Translations under genes and position numbers: made by a program
Source of the DNA: JACRDV01 sp024860865 [NCBI: Methanobacteriota archaeon]
GTDB lineage: Archaea > JACRDV01
Length of the DNA: 24,428 nt
Direction: 5' to 3'
NCBI GenBank assembly: GCA_024860865.1
Contig: JACRDV010000082.1
Span: forward strand, 1 to 24,428
The notes under the pieces: model-generated
The model's input: the letters and a program-made list of their open reading frames with translations, nothing else
Told to the model about the DNA's origin: nothing
Database searches by the model: none
Part shown: positions 21,653-24,428 of the stretch, piece after piece
Layout of the letters: every line of letters begins with the position of its first letter
How positions within the stretch are numbered: the stretch's first letter is position 1

Positions 21653-22002
21653 GTTTTAGTCTCAATTTTTATGTCTACTTTTAAATATTGGGTTTTTAAA
21701 CTAGAATGATGAAGTTAGTTTGTATTTATCTTTCTTAGAAATATAACTATCATAGAAATTGTATTTTTCTACAAATTGAAAAAATTAGTTTATAGTAACT
21801 TTAAATATCTTTAAAAATTAATACGAAAAGAGAAGAATTAGGGCAATCAGTTTGCTAGTTATAGGAGAAGAACAATACTAGTTGCTACGCCACTTTCGTT
21901 ATCATCCCAAGGCAATTATTTTTATCCTTTAATCAACATTGTAGTAAATAATTTAAATTAATATTCTCCATAATTATATCATTCTCTGTTCAAGTGGACT
22001 AA
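21653..22002 (+). other. 350-base intergenic region before moaA
   Basis: The region is AT-rich and holds no gene that I can support. TTTTAAATATT near 21680-21690 looks like a promoter but leads only to a ten-codon frame at 21706. CTAGT near 21854 and ACTAG near 21877 form a weak 5-bp inverted repeat. The moaA promoter lies at its right end. I see no known cofactor riboswitch and no tRNA. Confidence 0.5.
21971..21979 (+). promoter_or_regulatory. TATA box of moaA (leaderless spacing)
   Basis: TAATTATAT lies 24-32 bases before the moaA ATG at 22003. The sequence directly before the ATG has only a poor ribosome site (AAGTGGA), so a leaderless message is likely. It should also serve moeA, which follows after 2 bases. 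Confidence 0.55.
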
Positions 22003-22926
22003 ATGATAGCTGATAATTTTGGAAGGCCTCTAACTGGCTTGAGAATTTCAGTTACTCAGCGTTGCAACTTAAACTGTATTTATTGCCATAAAGAAGGGGA
22101 AGGGGAAAGCCAACTTGAGATGGAGCCAGAGGAAATAGCCAGAATCATAAAAATTGCAACTCATTTTGGTGTTAAAAAAGTAAAAATTACGGGTGGAGAG
22201 CCATTAATCCGAGATGATATAGTTAATATTATAGATAGATTAGCTAAACTTGATGGAATCAAAGATTTATCGATTACAACGAATGCAACATTACTTAAAG
22301 AAAAGGCAAAAGAACTGGCAAATGCTGGATTAGATAGAGTTAATGTGAGTTTAGACACGCTCAATCCAAAAATATTTTCTTTCATAACTAAATCTGATTT
22401 TCTTAATACAGTGAAAGAAGGAATAGCTGAAGCAATAGCACAAAAAATGCTGGTCAAAATTAACATGGTAGTTATGCGCGGCATTAATGATGCTGAAGTT
22501 TCAGCTATGCTTGAATACGCTAAAAATATTAATGCAACACTTCAATTGATTGAGTTATTGCGCACATCTTCTAATCAAGAGTTTTTTGATAGGTATCATA
22601 ATGATATGACTCAAATTGAAAAAATACTCGAAATTGAAGCAACTGATGTTCTTACAAGAAGATTTATGCATAATAGATTGGTTTATATTTTAGACGGAGT
22701 TAAAGCTGAGATAGTTAGACCGATGGACAATTCAGAATTTTGTTATCATTGTACAAGGATGAGAATAACTTCGGATGGGAAGTTTAAACCTTGTTTAATG
22801 AGAAATGACAATTTAATTGATTTCTTAACTCCGATGAGAGCTGGAGCAACAGATGATCAGCTCAAAGAACTGTTTAGGCAAGCAGTCATGCTAAGGGAAC
22901 CGTTTTACAAAAAGCCTAAGGAATAG
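22003..22926 (+). CDS. moaA: GTP 3',8-cyclase MoaA (radical SAM)
   Basis: This enzyme makes the first committed step of pyranopterin synthesis from GTP. The 307-residue protein has the radical SAM cluster motif Cys21-x3-Cys25-x2-Cys28 (CNLNCIYCH), the SAM-binding KITGGEPLIR, and the strand motif DLSITTNATLL. The second, substrate-binding cluster uses Cys247, Cys250 and Cys264 (FCYHCTRMRITSDGKFKPCL). All essential cysteines are present. The C-terminus ends REPFYKKPKE, lacking the bacterial Gly-Gly, which is common in archaea. The protein N-terminus DNFGRPLTGLRISVTQRCN is canonical, so the start is safe. moeA follows 2 bases after the stop. Confidence 0.96.
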   Translation: MIADNFGRPLTGLRISVTQRCNLNCIYCHKEGEGESQLEMEPEEIARIIKIATHFGVKKVKITGGEPLIRDDIVNIIDRLAKLDGIKDLSITTNATLLKEKAKELANAGLDRVNVSLDTLNPKIFSFITKSDFLNTVKEGIAEAIAQKMLVKINMVVMRGINDAEVSAMLEYAKNINATLQLIELLRTSSNQEFFDRYHNDMTQIEKILEIEATDVLTRRFMHNRLVYILDGVKAEIVRPMDNSEFCYHCTRMRITSDGKFKPCLMRNDNLIDFLTPMRAGATDDQLKELFRQAVMLREPFYKKPKE

Positions 22927-22928
22927 CA

Positions 22929-24188
22929 ATGGCATCAGTTAGAATGCGAGGTTTCCTCGGAACAACTAGTTTCCTAGAAGCAAGGAAGAAATTTTTTGAT
23001 GCCGCTAATCCTAAAGTGTCTGAGTCTGAAAAAATTTCAATTTATGGGGCTCTTGGAAGAGTTTTGGCTGAAGATGTTATTGCTGAAGATGATGTTCCCA
23101 ATTTTGATAGAGCAGCAATGGATGGGTTTGCAGTTAGAGCAAGCGATACTTTTGGGGCCTCTCAAACCAATCCAATTATATTTGAAGTTATAGGCCAAGT
23201 GCAGATTGGCAGTATTTTTGATGTAAAAATTGGAAAAAATCAAGCAGCTTCTATCGTTACTGGAGCTACATTACCTGAAGGTGCTGATGCAGTAGTTATG
23301 CTCGAGTACACTAGAAGGTTAAGAGAAAACGAAATTGAAATTATCACTTCAATTACTCCTGGAGAAAATGTATCTAAAAGAGGCGAAGACATCAAAAAGG
23401 GAGAGATCATCCTCAGGAAAGGAGCAATTCTTAAACCTCAAGATATTGGAGTCATAGCTTCTCTTAATCGGACATTGGTTGAAGTGGTAAGAAAGCCCAT
23501 AGTTGCAGTCATGACAACTGGAAATGAATTAGTTGAACCTGGAGAAACTATCCAACCTGGAAAGATAATTGATACAGATAGAATAGTTCTTCTCAATATG
23601 GTGCTTGAAGCTGGTGGAATACCTTTAGATTTAGGAAGAGCGCAGGATAATCTTGAAGAAATTAAATCGAAACTAAAAATTGGTGCAGAAAAGGCTGACA
23701 TAGTGGTGATTACTGGCGGCACATCAGTGGGCATAAGAGACTACGTTCATGAGGCAATTGAAAGTCTAGGAAAACTAATTGTTCATGGTATAGCAATGAG
23801 GCCTGCAAAGCCAACTGGGCTTGGAATTATTGGTGGAAAACCAGTAGTTTCTTTATCAGGTTACCCGGTTGCTGCAATGGTGGGATTTGATCAATTTGTA
23901 AAACCATTAATTGAAAAAATGTCGGGAAAATGCGAAGAACTTAAGCCAATTATAAGGGCGCAATCTACTAGGAGGATAGCATCATCTCCAGGTGTGAGAG
24001 AATTTATAAGAGTTATTGTATTCGAGAAAGATGGAAAACTTTTTTTTGAACCGTTAAAAATTCGTGGCTCTGGGATTCTTTCTTCTATGGTAAAGGCAAA
24101 TGGTTTGGTAATAATACCTGAAAACAAAGAAGGTATAGAAGCTGGGGAAGAAGTTGAAATTACTTTATTCAAACCAATCGTGAAGTGA
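22929..24188 (+). CDS. moeA: Molybdopterin molybdenumtransferase MoeA
   Basis: MoeA inserts molybdenum (or tungsten in related archaea) into the adenylylated pterin. The 419-residue protein shows the N-terminal VPNFDRAAMDGFAVRASDT, the segment IVTGATLPEGADAVVMLEYT, the central MTTGNELVEPGE and VVITGGTSVGIRDYV, and the C-terminal KPVVSLSGYPVAAMVGFDQF plus a short beta-barrel domain. Length is normal. It lies 2 bases after moaA, so both are co-transcribed. With an AOR in the same window, tungsten is a likely metal, but nothing in the sequence fixes the choice. Confidence 0.95.
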   Translation: MASVRMRGFLGTTSFLEARKKFFDAANPKVSESEKISIYGALGRVLAEDVIAEDDVPNFDRAAMDGFAVRASDTFGASQTNPIIFEVIGQVQIGSIFDVKIGKNQAASIVTGATLPEGADAVVMLEYTRRLRENEIEIITSITPGENVSKRGEDIKKGEIILRKGAILKPQDIGVIASLNRTLVEVVRKPIVAVMTTGNELVEPGETIQPGKIIDTDRIVLLNMVLEAGGIPLDLGRAQDNLEEIKSKLKIGAEKADIVVITGGTSVGIRDYVHEAIESLGKLIVHGIAMRPAKPTGLGIIGGKPVVSLSGYPVAAMVGFDQFVKPLIEKMSGKCEELKPIIRAQSTRRIASSPGVREFIRVIVFEKDGKLFFEPLKIRGSGILSSMVKANGLVIIPENKEGIEAGEEVEITLFKPIVK

Positions 24189-24194
24189 ATGGGT

Positions 24195-24206
24195 AAAAAA
24201 TTTTTC
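24195..24206 (+). terminator. Probable end of the moaA-moeA transcript
   Basis: Six A followed by five T (24195-24205) lie directly after the moeA stop. The T run is short for an archaeal terminator, so this call is tentative. Confidence 0.35.
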
Positions 24207-24275
24207 CTACAAGTTCTATCATCAAACTTTTCAAGCAATTAATTTTGCTCCAATCTAAAGTAAAATTTAAAAAAA

Positions 24276-24322
24276 TTCGCTTTAACTCCCAAATAGGAAA
24301 GTTAAGCGAACAAAAAGTTCGC
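24276..24322 (+). promoter_or_regulatory. Overlapping, mutually exclusive hairpins in the moeA-downstream leader
   Basis: TTCGCTTTAACT (24276-24287) can pair with AGTTAAGCGAA (24300-24310), an 11-bp stem with one bulged T and a 12-base loop. GCGAAC (24306-24311) can instead pair with GTTCGC (24317-24322) around a loop of five A. The two stems share 24306-24310, so only one can form. The arrangement resembles a switching leader, but no ligand class is recognised, and the transcript start is unknown. Confidence 0.5.
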
Positions 24323-24370
24323 AAAATACTCGTTATATGAAATCGTGGACTTCGGGCGTAAAAATGATGA

Positions 24371-24380
24371 AATATAAAAA
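24371..24380 (+). promoter_or_regulatory. TATA-like element before the last gene
   Basis: AATATAAAAA lies 37-46 bases before the ATG at 24417, which would give a leader of roughly 12 bases carrying the AGAAGGAGGT ribosome site. If it is used, the hairpins at 24276-24322 would lie upstream of the transcript. Confidence 0.4.
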
Positions 24381-24416
24381 GTCGAAATCTATACCTAAAT
24401 AGAAGGAGGTAAAACT

Positions 24417-24428
24417 ATGGAAAACACA
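24417..24428 (+). CDS. Start of a gene cut by the window edge
   Basis: A very strong ribosome site (GAAGGAGGT at 24402-24410) sits 6 bases before an ATG followed by codons for Glu, Asn and Thr. Only four codons are visible, so nothing can be said about the product. Confidence 0.6.

Noticed and set aside
21653-22002. A molybdenum/tungsten cofactor riboswitch before moaA
   Set aside because: No conserved stem arrangement of that class is visible, the region is mostly A/T, and the TATA spacing points to a leaderless moaA message.

Overview
The window reads as a stretch of chromosome from a low-GC archaeon. The evidence is a two-subunit archaeal primase (PriL/PriS), PCNA, a GINS51-type protein, transcription factor S, ribosomal proteins L44e and S27e, aIF2 alpha, Nop10, an S26B-type signal peptidase, a geranylgeranyl reductase with its ferredoxin, and a tungsten-type aldehyde ferredoxin oxidoreductase. 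The gene set and order suggest a TACK-group organism, and Bathyarchaeia is my best guess. That placement is inference, because no rRNA marker is present. Gene density is high, many genes start with TTG, and several promoters have a TATA box about 24-32 bases before the ATG, which implies leaderless mRNAs.

Layout. Positions 1-1276 hold a DUF99 (endonuclease V-like fold) gene and a signal peptidase. Positions 1277-3985 are an AT-rich island of unfamiliar genes: a 65-residue protein, a 450-residue papain/C39-like cysteine peptidase, a doubtful 27-codon ORF and an 81-residue protein. From 3986 to 11238 runs an information-processing supercluster on the plus strand: Nudix hydrolase, TFS, an OB-fold protein, PCNA, PriL, PriS, GINS, L44e, S27e, aIF2 alpha, Nop10 and a PAC2 protein. 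On the minus strand at 11253-13625 lies an endonuclease Q gene interrupted by a 368-residue intein with an intact LAGLIDADG endonuclease. The enzyme ends in a PCNA-binding (PIP) motif.

Positions 14056-15431 hold a ferredoxin and geranylgeranyl reductase pair for membrane lipid saturation. Positions 15625-19168 form an operon of an E1-like ThiF/MoeB protein, an Fe-S protein, a MoaD-like sulfur carrier and an aldehyde ferredoxin oxidoreductase. The ThiF/MoeB gene carries an in-frame TAA. Next come a DUF5678 protein overlapping a retropepsin-like aspartic protease, a TauE/SafE-type membrane transporter behind a perfect 12-bp inverted repeat, and the pyranopterin cofactor genes mobB, moaA and moeA. 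The window ends at the first codons of a further gene.

How they fit together. The first half serves replication and translation, plus deaminated-base repair tied to PCNA. The second half centres on the Mo/W pterin cofactor and the tungsten enzyme that would use it. The items most worth a second look are the EndoQ intein with the PIP motif, the in-frame TAA in the E1-like gene, the GINS-B-like tail on PriS beside the GINS gene, the small-protein/cysteine-peptidase island, and the mutually exclusive hairpins after moeA.
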